A stretch of 64,000 nt of DNA, from contig CAJTKM010000004.1 of assembly GCA_910576545.1 (NCBI GenBank), positions 1 to 64,000 of the forward strand. The letters are read 5' to 3'. Within the stretch, counting starts at the first letter, position 1. The number at the start of each line of letters is the position of its first letter. This document shows, piece by piece, positions 24,085 through 32,582 of the stretch. This stretch comes from Lachnospiraceae bacterium. Its GTDB lineage: Bacteria > Bacillota > Clostridia > Lachnospirales > Anaerotignaceae. A model generated the notes under the pieces. That model was not told the origin of the DNA. It ran no database searches and was given only the letters and a program-made list of their open reading frames with translations. The translations under genes and the position numbers were made by a program.

Positions 24085-25794
24085 TTATTTATTCGGGATA
24101 TGAACTGCACGCTTCTCCGCAGCCAGAGCCGCTTCCCTGAGTGCTTCTGTAACAGTCGGGTGCGCGTGTATTGTCGCAATAACATCCTCTACTGTTGCCT
24201 CCATACCGACCGCCAGCGCACATTCACCAATCAGATCTGTCGCTCTCGGGCCTAAAATATGAACGCCCAGCACTTCCTTATATTCTTTTCCAATGATAAA
24301 CTTCACCATGCCTGTACCGCCGTTCATAATCAGAGATTTGCCGTTTGCCATCAGCGGGAACCTGCCCACCTGGTAATCTACGCCAAGCTCTTTCGCTTTT
24401 TCTTCTGTCAGCCCAACGCCGGCAAATTCCGGGTCGGTGTAGACGCAGGAGGGATTTGTTTTTTCATTATAACACACTTCTTCTCCAAGCGCATTTTCCG
24501 CCGCAATTTCACCCTGCGCAGACGCAACGTGCGCCAGCATGACCTTGCCCAAACAGTCGCCAATAGCGTATACATTCGGGATATTCGTTTCCATTTTGTC
24601 GTTTACCGCAATGCGACCCCTGTCGTTTTCAATGCCGACAGCATCCAGATTGAGTGCCGCCGTATCCGTTCTTCTGCCAACTGCTACAAGCACTTTTTCC
24701 GCTTCAAAACTCTGCACAGCGCCGCCGGCCTCAACATTGACCTTTGCGCCGACTGTGGACGGTTCCACAGACTGCACCTTTGCCTCTGTCATAATCTGGA
24801 TACCCTTTGCCTCCATCATTTTACGCAGCTGCGCCGTCAGTTCTCCATCCATCATAGGCAGCAGCTTGGGCATAGCTTCTACTACTGTGACCTTCGTGCC
24901 AAATTTGCTGTATGCCGTTGCCAGTTCAATGCCAATTACGCCGCCGCCAATCACAAGCAGCGTTTTCGGAATGCTTTCAAACGAAAGTGCCCCCGTAGAA
25001 TCTACACAGTTTTCGTTTTCCTTCACGCCGGGAATCGGCGGAACCGCCGGAACAGAACCCGCCGCAATGATGATTTTATCAAAGGACAGGTTTTCTCTGC
25101 TGCCGTCCTTTTTTTCAACCATAAGCGTATCTTTGGACGCAAACGACGCCGTTCCTTCCACAACTTTAATCTTATTTGCCTTCATCAGCCCTGTCACGCC
25201 GCTGACAAGCTGGTTTGTAATCGCATTCTTTTTCCCCTGTACCTTGCCCCAGTCAACCTTTTTCACTTCTGCCGCAATGCCAAACCCTGCCATTTCTTCC
25301 ACTTCGGAAAGCAGTTCTGCGGAATGCAGTATTGCCTTTGTGGGAATACAGCCTACATTCAGGCAAGTACCGCCCAGCTTATTCTTCTCAATCAGCGTCA
25401 CTTCTCCGCCAAGCTGCGCCGCACGGATTGCCGCAACATACCCGCCCGGGCCGCCGCCGATGACGGCAACCGTCGTCTTTCCGGCTTTTTTCGGTGCCGG
25501 AGCCGCCTGTGCCGCAGAAGCCGGTGCTGCCGCAGGAGCTCCGCCAACCTGTTCGCCCGCCGCGCCGATATATGCCAAAATTCCTTTTACAGGAACGTCC
25601 TCCCCTTCCTGTGCCACAATTTTCAATAATATACCTTCCGCCTCACTTGCAACCTCGCTGGTCAGCTTGTCTGTTGTAATCTCCAGCAGGATATCGCCCG
25701 CTTTAACCGCATCGCCTTCCTGCTTCAGCCATTTCGTAACAGTGCCCTCCTCCATCGTCAGGCCAAGCTGAGGCATCTTTACTTCTACTGCCAT
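24085..25794 (-). CDS. lpdA: Dihydrolipoyl dehydrogenase (E3) with N-terminal lipoyl domain
   Basis: This is a 569-residue flavoprotein that reoxidises the lipoyl arm of a 2-oxoacid dehydrogenase complex with NAD+. Residues 1-80 are a lipoyl domain with the lysine in EITTDKLTSEV; an alanine/proline linker follows to about 110. The E3 core has GGGPGGYVAA, the redox-active pair in GGTCLNVGCIPTK, the second dinucleotide site GGGVIGIELA, and the C-terminal HAHPTVTEAL. The lipoyl domain is almost identical to that of the neighbouring E2 gene, which points to duplication within the operon. Lipoyl-E3 fusions are typical of acetoin and branched complexes of Firmicutes. It is encoded between E2 and the beta-hydroxyacid dehydrogenase. 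Confidence 0.93.
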   Translation of the reverse strand: MAVEVKMPQLGLTMEEGTVTKWLKQEGDAVKAGDILLEITTDKLTSEVASEAEGILLKIVAQEGEDVPVKGILAYIGAAGEQVGGAPAAAPASAAQAAPAPKKAGKTTVAVIGGGPGGYVAAIRAAQLGGEVTLIEKNKLGGTCLNVGCIPTKAILHSAELLSEVEEMAGFGIAAEVKKVDWGKVQGKKNAITNQLVSGVTGLMKANKIKVVEGTASFASKDTLMVEKKDGSRENLSFDKIIIAAGSVPAVPPIPGVKENENCVDSTGALSFESIPKTLLVIGGGVIGIELATAYSKFGTKVTVVEAMPKLLPMMDGELTAQLRKMMEAKGIQIMTEAKVQSVEPSTVGAKVNVEAGGAVQSFEAEKVLVAVGRRTDTAALNLDAVGIENDRGRIAVNDKMETNIPNVYAIGDCLGKVMLAHVASAQGEIAAENALGEEVCYNEKTNPSCVYTDPEFAGVGLTEEKAKELGVDYQVGRFPLMANGKSLIMNGGTGMVKFIIGKEYKEVLGVHILGPRATDLIGECALAVGMEATVEDVIATIHAHPTVTEALREAALAAEKRAVHIPNK

Positions 25795-26071
25795 GTTGAT
25801 TCCTCCTTTTCCAAAACTACCCGTTTTACTCCGCCCTGCCCTTCCGGAGAGGGAGATAACCGGAACAGGCGGGCAAAGCAGTTCTCATCTCCCAAGGCCC
25901 GCAAGGAAAAGGTATGGGAGTTTTTCTTTTGTATTTTTTGCTGTCATCTTTTGTTTTATATCATCGAACCATTCGGCAAATCGTTTCAAGTCAGAAAGCA
26001 GGGAATTTCTTCTGCCGCTTTCTCAAACGAACGATATGCCTGAAATCTGTCAATAAGCTAACCCAATATAT

Positions 26072-27319
26072 TTACAGAAGTATCTGCATCGGATTTTCCA
26101 GAAGCTCACGGATTGCCAGTTCAAATTTTGCCGCTGTCGCTCCGTCAATCAGCCTGTGGTCAAATGTAAAGGAAATTCTCATAAACTGCCGTTTGCTGAT
26201 ATTTCCTTCCTCGTCCATCACCAGCTCATCCTGTACGGCACATACGCCCAGTATGCCGGAATCCGGCTGGTTGATAATCGGGTCAAAGGTTTCCACGCCG
26301 AACATACCAAGGTTGGAAATGGAGAACGTGGAACCTTTGTATTCGTCCATGCCCAGCTTGTTTGTCCTTGCACGTTCCGCCAAATCTTTCGCGGTTCTGG
26401 AAATCTCGTCCAGCCCCATTTTATCCGCATCCTTGAGAACCGGCACAATCAGTCCATCATCCAGCGCAACCGCCATACCAATATTGACATGGGCGCGTTT
26501 AATGATTTTATCGCCATCAATGCTTACCAGAATATGCCTGTTGTTTCTCAAAGCCTTTGCAGTCGCTTTCAGTATGTAGTCGTTCAGGGAGTATTTCACG
26601 CCCAGTTCGTTGTTGACTTTTTTCCGGAACGCCATAAGGCCTGTTACATCTATTTTCACATTCTGCGTTACAACGGGGATTTCCTGCGCGGATTTCGTCA
26701 TACGCTCCGCAACGACTTTCCGCATACCGCTCAGTTTCACAACTTCATCGCCATCCATCAGCTCGACCGAGCCAGCCGTCTGTGCCGCAGGCTTGGGAGC
26801 CGCCGGTGCAGCCGCAGCAACAGGAGCCGCCTTCACTGTTTCCGCCGCCGCCAGAATATCTTTCTGCACAATGCGCCCCATCGGGCCGGTGCCCTTTATG
26901 CCGCTGTAATCCACGCCAAGCTTTACCGCGGTTTTCCGCGCCAGCGGGGAAATGCGTACCCTGCCGCCGGAAACAGGTGCAACCGCCGGAGCCGCTGCAA
27001 ATACAGGCACAGCTTCTACGGGAGCAGCTTCAGCAGGCGCAGCGGCTGTCGCAGGCGCAGCAACGCCGCCAACCTGCTCCCCTGCTTCGCCGATATATGC
27101 CAGCAGGCCTTTTACGGGAATATCCTCCCCTTCCTGTGCCACAATTTTCAGCAGTATGCCGTCATGCTCGCTTTCCACTTCGCTGGTCAACTTGTCCGTA
27201 GTGATTTCAAGAATGACCTCTCCTGCCTTCACTGCGTCGCCTTCCTGCTTTACCCACCTTGTTACGGTGCCTTCCTCCATGGTCAGCCCAAGCTGGGGCA
27301 TCTTTACTTCAAAAGCCAT
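26072..27319 (-). CDS. Dihydrolipoamide acyltransferase (E2) of a 2-oxoacid dehydrogenase complex
   Basis: This is the 415-residue core acyltransferase. Domain order: lipoyl domain (1-80, lysine in EITTDKLTSEVES), Ala/Pro-rich linker, peripheral subunit-binding domain (about 120-155, SPLARKTAVKLGVDYSGIKG), second linker, and catalytic domain (about 190-415) with the active-site motif HRLIDGATAAKF near the C-terminus. The acyl group carried is not fixed by sequence; acetyl (from acetoin or pyruvate) and branched or hydroxylated acyl groups are possible. It begins 12 bp after the E1-beta stop and is followed, after a gap of 277 bp that holds no gene, by the E3 gene. Confidence 0.92.
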   Translation of the reverse strand: MAFEVKMPQLGLTMEEGTVTRWVKQEGDAVKAGEVILEITTDKLTSEVESEHDGILLKIVAQEGEDIPVKGLLAYIGEAGEQVGGVAAPATAAAPAEAAPVEAVPVFAAAPAVAPVSGGRVRISPLARKTAVKLGVDYSGIKGTGPMGRIVQKDILAAAETVKAAPVAAAAPAAPKPAAQTAGSVELMDGDEVVKLSGMRKVVAERMTKSAQEIPVVTQNVKIDVTGLMAFRKKVNNELGVKYSLNDYILKATAKALRNNRHILVSIDGDKIIKRAHVNIGMAVALDDGLIVPVLKDADKMGLDEISRTAKDLAERARTNKLGMDEYKGSTFSISNLGMFGVETFDPIINQPDSGILGVCAVQDELVMDEEGNISKRQFMRISFTFDHRLIDGATAAKFELAIRELLENPMQILL

Positions 27320-27331
27320 GGTTTTCCCTCC

Positions 27332-28312
27332 TTATCTATTCAAAACCCGTTTGACAGCCTTTACAATGTCCGCAGGATGGGGGAAATTCTCATCCTCAAG
27401 CGTAGGGCTGAACGGAGAAACGATGTTCAGCCCACAGACACGCTCCACAGGCGCATCCAGTTCGTCAAACAGCTCCTCGGCAATCTGTGCAGAAATTTCA
27501 GCCGCATAACTGCCGCGCTTTACTTCTTCGGATATTACAATCGCGTTATGTGTCTTGGAAACAGACTTCACAATCGCATCCCAGTCAAGGGGAACCAGAG
27601 TCCGCAAATCCAGAACTTCCACGCTGATGCCTTCTTTCGCCAGTTCTTCCGCCGCTTCCAGCGCGAAATAAACCTCACGGCTCCATGTAATGATGGTCAG
27701 GTCTGTACCTTCACGCTTTACATCTGCTACGCCAAGGGGAATCGTGTATTCACCTTCGGGAATTTCCTCTTTTTTTGCATACAGCAGTTTATGCTCGATA
27801 CAGATAACAGGGTCGTCATCACGAACAGCTGATTTCAGCAGCCCTTTCGCATCCTTTGCGCTGGAAGGTGCAATGACCTTCAGCCCCGGCATGTGGCAGA
27901 ACAGATTTTCAAAGCACTGGGAATGCTGTCCCGCATTCCTTCTGCCCGCGCCCATGGGAAGGCGCAGCACCATGGGCACTGTTGCCTGACCGCCTGTCAT
28001 ATAGCGCATTTTTGCCGCCTGATTCATAATCGGGTCAGCCGCAACTGTGATAAAGTCATCATACATCAGTTCAACTACCGGACGTATGCCGCGCATCGCC
28101 GCGCCAACCGCCATGCCACAGAAACCGGATTCCGAAATCGGCGTATCGTATACGCGGTGTTCACCGAACTCCTCCTGAAAACCAACCGTAATGCCGAATA
28201 CATTCCCCATTTTACCCATATCTTCGCCCATGATGATTACGTTTTCATCTCTTGCCATTTCCTCATGCAAAGCCTCGCCAATCGCTTTGCTGATGCTGAG
28301 TTTCCTGCTCAT
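27332..28312 (-). CDS. 2-oxoacid / acetoin dehydrogenase E1 beta subunit
   Basis: This is the 326-residue beta subunit of a thiamine-diphosphate-dependent E1. It shows the N-terminal pattern GEDMGKMGNVFG and the catalytic-site region YDTPISESGFCGMAVGAAMRG, the ribbon LPMGAGRRNAGQHSQCFE, and the transketolase C-terminal region VEVLDLRTLVPLDWDAIVKSV. It overlaps the E1-alpha stop by 4 bp (ATGA), so the subunits are made together. The overall likeness is closest to AcoB-type acetoin dehydrogenase beta subunits, with pyruvate and branched-chain types as alternatives. Confidence 0.9.
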   Translation of the reverse strand: MSRKLSISKAIGEALHEEMARDENVIIMGEDMGKMGNVFGITVGFQEEFGEHRVYDTPISESGFCGMAVGAAMRGIRPVVELMYDDFITVAADPIMNQAAKMRYMTGGQATVPMVLRLPMGAGRRNAGQHSQCFENLFCHMPGLKVIAPSSAKDAKGLLKSAVRDDDPVICIEHKLLYAKKEEIPEGEYTIPLGVADVKREGTDLTIITWSREVYFALEAAEELAKEGISVEVLDLRTLVPLDWDAIVKSVSKTHNAIVISEEVKRGSYAAEISAQIAEELFDELDAPVERVCGLNIVSPFSPTLEDENFPHPADIVKAVKRVLNR

Positions 28313-29307
28313 CTTGCAACGCTCCTTTCATTATCCGAAGAATATACGTCCGTGACTGCCTCGGAAGGATCGGGATATTCAGATTCATTTGCAAATTTGT
28401 AAGCTGCTTCCAGCTCCTCCTCTACGGCTTTCTCCACAGCGGCAATCTCTTGCTCTGTTGCCGTGCCGCTTTCCAGCAGGCGTTTTCTCATATTAGGAAT
28501 CGCGTCTTTCTCATGTGCCTGCTCCATGTATTCCTTCGGGCGGTAATTCGCCGGGTCGCCGCAGTAATGTCCCTGATGGCGGAACGTCATGCATTCCACA
28601 ATAGAAGGACCGTTGCCTGCCCGTGCATAATCCACTGCCTTTTTCACCGCTTCGTATACGACCGTCGGGTCATTGCCGTCCACCGTTTCGCCGGGGATAT
28701 CATAAGCCTTTGCCCGTACCGCAATCGTATCCGTATTCGTAACTGTATGTATATTGACGGAAACACCGTAGTTATTATTTTCGCAGAGGAAAACAACCGG
28801 CAGCTTCCATGCCGCCGCCATGTTAACCGCCTCATGGAATGTCCCCTGATTAGATGCACTGTCGCCAAAGAAACACAGCGTCACATGCTTGTCCCCTTTT
28901 ATTTTAGATGCCAGCGCGGAACCCGCCGCAATGGGTATGCCCGCGCCTACAATACCATTTGCGCCAAGGCTGTGCAGCCCTTCCACATCGGCAATGTGCA
29001 TGGAGCCGCCTTTGCCCTTGCAGTAACCTGTTTTTTTGCCGAACAGCTCCGCAAGCATTTTGTCCATATCCGCACCCTTCGCAATGCAGTGCCCATGCCC
29101 GCGGTGGGTCGAAGTCATATAGTCGTCTTTTTCCAGCGCGTAGCATGCGCCTGTCGGCACTGCCTCCTGCCCGATGCACAGGTGGATATTGCCTGCCAGC
29201 ATCCCTTTTGTAAAACACTCTGCTGCCCGCGTTTCAAACGCGCGGATACGCAGCATCATTTTGTACATACCCATCAGCATTTCCTTGGAATATTTTTCTT
29301 TTGCCAA
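28309..29307 (-). CDS. 2-oxoacid / acetoin dehydrogenase E1 alpha subunit
   Basis: This is the 332-residue alpha subunit of the E1 component, which decarboxylates or cleaves a 2-oxo substrate on thiamine diphosphate. The ThDP motif is GDSASNQGTFHEAVNMAAAWKLPVVF, ending in CENNNYGVS (GD...NN type). The segments CIGQEAVPTGACYAL, STHRGHGHCIAKG and GKGGSMHIADVEGLHSLGANGIVG are those of AcoA-like proteins. It starts with TTG (29307), with an AGGGTG site 8 nt upstream, and the ORF continues directly into the beta subunit by overlap. The alcohol dehydrogenase gene lies 30 bp upstream. Confidence 0.9.
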   Translation of the reverse strand: MAKEKYSKEMLMGMYKMMLRIRAFETRAAECFTKGMLAGNIHLCIGQEAVPTGACYALEKDDYMTSTHRGHGHCIAKGADMDKMLAELFGKKTGYCKGKGGSMHIADVEGLHSLGANGIVGAGIPIAAGSALASKIKGDKHVTLCFFGDSASNQGTFHEAVNMAAAWKLPVVFLCENNNYGVSVNIHTVTNTDTIAVRAKAYDIPGETVDGNDPTVVYEAVKKAVDYARAGNGPSIVECMTFRHQGHYCGDPANYRPKEYMEQAHEKDAIPNMRKRLLESGTATEQEIAAVEKAVEEELEAAYKFANESEYPDPSEAVTDVYSSDNERSVAR

Positions 29308-29337
29308 TGTGATTCACCCTTTCTTTTTTCTTTATCA

Positions 29338-30372
29338 TTACGGCTTCAGAACTACCTTGCCGCATTGTCCTTTTTCCATTAAATCCAGCCCTTTTTCGAA
29401 TTCCTCTAGGGGCAGCACATGCGTAATGACCTTGCTGATATCCAGTCCTGCCGCAAACAGGCCCTTCATCCGCTCCCATGTGCGGGGGATTTCCCTGCCG
29501 GAAATACCCTTTATACAAATCCCCTTTGTCACAAAATTTTCCCATTCCAGCGTGACAGGCTTAGGCCCAAGCCCTGCGCATACAATATACCCATCTGGTT
29601 TTACATAATCCAAAGCCGTCATAATCGCGCCCGCATTGCCGGAAAAATCCAGAACCACGTCAACACCCAAGCCATCGCAAAGTTCCTTTACCTTTGATGT
29701 TACGTCCTCTTTCACAGGGTCAATTACTGCGTTCGCGCCCATTTCCAGAGCCATCTGCGCACGCTGCGGATTCAATTCAACAGCAATTATTTTTGCCGCC
29801 CCCAGCGTCCTTGCAACCGCAACCCCCATGCACCCAATCGGACCGCAGCCGATTACAGCCACTTTTTTCGCGGATATGGGAAATTCCATTGCCGCATGCA
29901 CCGCTACGCCCAAAGGTTCCATCAGTGCAAGCTGTTCTATTGGCATTGACGGGTCGCATTTTACTGCCGCGCTCTCCGGAATACTGATATATTCCGCCAT
30001 TGCACCATCCCGATGGACGCCGATAACAACTGTGTTATAGCAGACGTCCGTATGCCCGTTCAAGCAAAGGTCGCAGCTGTTACAGACCAAATGGGAATCC
30101 GAATTTACAATATCACCCACATTCACAGCCGTTACACCCTTCCCCACCTTTACAACCTCTCCGGCATATTCATGCCCGATAACCGTAGGCGGATTCATGC
30201 GTTTCTGCGCATAATCGTCCCAATGCCTGATATGTACATCCGTGCCACAGATTGCAACAGCTTTCACACGTATCAGCACATCATAATCGCCAATCTCAGG
30301 CATAGGCTTCTGTGTCAAAGAAACAAATCCATCGCCCTTTTGCTCCTTCACAACGCATTTCATCATTTCCAT
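29338..30372 (-). CDS. Zinc-dependent medium-chain alcohol dehydrogenase (threonine/sorbitol/butanediol dehydrogenase-like)
   Basis: This is a 344-residue zinc MDR dehydrogenase. Catalytic zinc ligands are in CGTDVHIRHWD (about residue 40) and GHEYAGEVV (about 68); a structural zinc site has four cysteines in LVCNSCDLCLNGHTDVCY (about 97-114). The NAD site is VIGCGPIGCMGVAVA. The pattern fits the L-threonine 3-dehydrogenase/sorbitol/(R,R)-butanediol dehydrogenase group, which oxidise a secondary alcohol to a ketone. Placed between a carboxylate TRAP transporter and an acetoin-type E1, it probably makes the keto substrate for the complex. The start at 30372 follows GGAGGG with 6-nt spacing. 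Confidence 0.87.
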   Translation of the reverse strand: MEMMKCVVKEQKGDGFVSLTQKPMPEIGDYDVLIRVKAVAICGTDVHIRHWDDYAQKRMNPPTVIGHEYAGEVVKVGKGVTAVNVGDIVNSDSHLVCNSCDLCLNGHTDVCYNTVVIGVHRDGAMAEYISIPESAAVKCDPSMPIEQLALMEPLGVAVHAAMEFPISAKKVAVIGCGPIGCMGVAVARTLGAAKIIAVELNPQRAQMALEMGANAVIDPVKEDVTSKVKELCDGLGVDVVLDFSGNAGAIMTALDYVKPDGYIVCAGLGPKPVTLEWENFVTKGICIKGISGREIPRTWERMKGLFAAGLDISKVITHVLPLEEFEKGLDLMEKGQCGKVVLKP

Positions 30373-30414
30373 CCAGTTCCCTCCTTATTTCAAAAATAGC
30401 ATTTATAAAACTAA

Positions 30415-30575
30415 GAACTTATCCGTAAATTAGATACGTGCAGACTGCGCAGTCAGATTTTTCGGCAGGCAAGGAGCTTTTTTGCAGGCGTACCGAGTGG
30501 TACGGCAAGGAAAAGCGACAAAGACTGCCGGAAAAGATGAAGCAAGATGTGCGCAGATAATTTACGGATAGGTTC
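30415..30575. mobile_element. 161-bp MITE with TAA target duplications
   Basis: The ends are GAACTTATCCGTAAATTA (30415-30432) and its inverted copy with one mismatch at 30558-30575. Both ends are flanked by TAA (30412-30414 and 30576-30578), as expected for target duplication by IS5/Tourist-type transposases. The interior has further inverted repeats (GCAGGCGTACC...GGTACGGC) and no coding capacity. It lies between dctM and the alcohol dehydrogenase, splitting the operon. Confidence 0.75.
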
Positions 30576-30634
30576 TAAGGCTGCTTCCTCAGGTCTTTGC
30601 AAATCAGGCTTGCGGGAACAGTCCTCCGCTTTCC

Positions 30635-31912
30635 TTATACCTGTCCAAACATTCTGGGCAGGAACATGGAAATCGGTTCCACATATGTGATAAGCAGCAG
30701 CGAAATAATACCGGCAATCAGGAAAGGAATAATTTTCCTGCATATCTCCGCAACGGTAATCCCGCCACTCTTACAGCCAACATACAAGTTAATGCCTACT
30801 GGAGGCGTTACAAGGCCAATCGCCATATTTACTGTCAGGAATACGCCTGCATGTATCAAATCTACGCCAAGATTGCCCAATACAGGCGTAATGATAGGCA
30901 GCAGGATATAAAATGCGGAATTGGCGTCCAGGAAACAGCCGGCAATCAGGAAAACAATATTGATAATAATCAGTATCAGTATTTTATTCTGGCTGATCGA
31001 AAGGATTGCCGCGGAAAGGTTCGCCGCAACGCCGCTCGTTGTCATAATCCATGCATAAACCGCCGCCGTAGCGATGATAAACATAATTGTCGCAGAGGAT
31101 ACCGCCGCATCAACGAATACCTTATATAATTCCTTCATGTGGATTTCCTTATAGATGAAAATACCAACAAACAGGCCATAGATAACGGCAACGCCTGCCG
31201 CCTCTGTCGGTGTAAATACGCCGCCGTAAATGCCGCCCAGAATGATAACAGGCATCAGCAGAGCCCAGAACGCATCTTTGAATGCAATAAAACGTTCCTT
31301 TGCCGATGCTTTCGGCAGCATTTCCACTTCTGTCCCTCTAGATGCAATAAGCGCGGCAATGATATAAGACGCACCCACCAAAATACCGGGAATGATACCT
31401 GCGCTGAACAGCGCACCTACAGACACACCCGTACAGGACGCATAAACAACAAATGCGATAGAAGGCGGTATAATAATACCAATCGCACCTGATGCACTCA
31501 GCAGTGCTGTGGATATCCCTCTGTCATAGCCCTGATGTACCATTGCAGGAATCAGAATTGTTCCCAATGCAGCAACGGTTGCCGGTCCGGAACCGGAAAT
31601 TGCTGCAAAGAAACAACACACAATAACTGTTACGGAAATCATGCCGCTTTTTCTATGTCCGACACATGTACGGGCAAATGTTACGAGCCGCTGAGAGATG
31701 CCCGCATATTCCATAATGGAACCAGCCAAAACAAAGAACGGGATTGCCAACAATGCGAATTTGCCTATGGAAGCATACATAACATTCGGGAACATGGAGA
31801 ATTGGAAGCCTCCAACGTAAAGCCCTATCATCGCTGTTATGCCAAGAGAAACCGCGATAGGAATATTCAAAAATACAAACAGAAAAAAGGTTCCAAACAG
31901 TATCAATGTCAT
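30635..31912 (-). CDS. dctM: TRAP transporter large permease DctM
   Basis: This is the 425-residue large membrane subunit of a tripartite ATP-independent periplasmic transporter, with about 12 hydrophobic segments. The start FGTFFLFVFLNIPIAVSLGITA, the motif IAGSGPATVAALGTILIPAM (the DctM signature, here AISGSGPATVAALG) and the segment TGSA-like SGAIGIIIPPSIAFVVYA are typical. It uses the sodium gradient to drive uptake of the ligand presented by DctP. It overlaps dctQ by 4 bp. Family substrates are dicarboxylates, sugar acids, keto acids and sulfonates; the substrate here is not known. Confidence 0.93.
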   Translation of the reverse strand: MTLILFGTFFLFVFLNIPIAVSLGITAMIGLYVGGFQFSMFPNVMYASIGKFALLAIPFFVLAGSIMEYAGISQRLVTFARTCVGHRKSGMISVTVIVCCFFAAISGSGPATVAALGTILIPAMVHQGYDRGISTALLSASGAIGIIIPPSIAFVVYASCTGVSVGALFSAGIIPGILVGASYIIAALIASRGTEVEMLPKASAKERFIAFKDAFWALLMPVIILGGIYGGVFTPTEAAGVAVIYGLFVGIFIYKEIHMKELYKVFVDAAVSSATIMFIIATAAVYAWIMTTSGVAANLSAAILSISQNKILILIIINIVFLIAGCFLDANSAFYILLPIITPVLGNLGVDLIHAGVFLTVNMAIGLVTPPVGINLYVGCKSGGITVAEICRKIIPFLIAGIISLLLITYVEPISMFLPRMFGQV

Positions 31913-32409
31913 GCGGCTCCAACTCCTTTCGCTTCTTTATTCAGCCTTTTGAATTCCCCAATGCCTGCTTCAATGGAACGGATAACACAGAAAAAACTAC
32001 CTATCGGTATGGAAAGCCCCTGCACCCACATCGGCATATTCAAAGCCGCTGTTCTGGAATTCAGCCGAATCTGGTTGCTTACCATGTCTGCACCGTATTT
32101 CATCAGCAGGACCATAAGCACGACCGAGCAAAGCATAGACAGCAGGGTCATAAAAGGCTGTATTTTCTTCGGCATATTATCTACAAAAAAACTCATACCC
32201 ATGTGCGCCAGTCTTTTATATGCCGCCGCAATACCAATCATAGATACCCAAACGAATGCAGTAATCGTAATTTCCTCTGTAAAGGAGAAGGACTGCGAAA
32301 AACAATATCTGAATACAACATTGATAAAGTTCATAACTGCCATAAAGGCAAACAGAATAACAAGAATAAATTCCTCCAGCTTTGACCATATTCCTAATAC
32401 AAATTTCAT
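31909..32409 (-). CDS. dctQ: TRAP transporter small permease DctQ
   Basis: This is the 166-residue small membrane subunit with four transmembrane segments: ILVILFAFMAVMNFINVVFRY, TEEITITAFVWVSMIGIAAAY, FMTLLSMLCSVVLMVLLMKYG and LSIPIGSFFCVIRSIEAG. The conserved EEL-like FTEEIT and the QIRLNSRTAALNMPMWVQ loop mark the family. The start at 32409 is chosen because a GAGGTGG site lies just upstream; longer in-frame starts lack one. It couples DctP to DctM. It overlaps dctM and lies 173 bp after dctP. Confidence 0.88.
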   Translation of the reverse strand: MKFVLGIWSKLEEFILVILFAFMAVMNFINVVFRYCFSQSFSFTEEITITAFVWVSMIGIAAAYKRLAHMGMSFFVDNMPKKIQPFMTLLSMLCSVVLMVLLMKYGADMVSNQIRLNSRTAALNMPMWVQGLSIPIGSFFCVIRSIEAGIGEFKRLNKEAKGVGAA

Positions 32410-32539
32410 AAATATCCACCTCATCTTCAATGATATCCCTGTCAGAAACGTCTTTTCGGGAAGATTGAAATGCCAGTTTAACAAGCTTCAAAAATCCTTG
32501 CTTTTTCGGTAAGTTGTAATACAACTTCGCTTTTGAAAG

Positions 32540-32564
32540 AGGCGGAGAGGAAACCCCTCCGCCC
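32540..32564 (-). other. Intercistronic hairpin between dctP and dctQ
   Basis: GGCGGAG and CTCCGCC form a strong stem. The U-run after it is short (TCTTTC), so it may be a weak terminator or an mRNA-stabilising loop that lets the binding protein be made in excess of the permease. Confidence 0.5.
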
Positions 32565-32582
32565 AAGTAAAGCCAGCTCCGC

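Noticed and set aside
22600-30372. Plain acetoin dehydrogenase operon
   Set aside because: E1-E3 resemble acetoin enzymes, but the carboxylate TRAP transporter, 3-hydroxyacid dehydrogenase and absence of an AcoR-type activator do not fit acetoin use alone.
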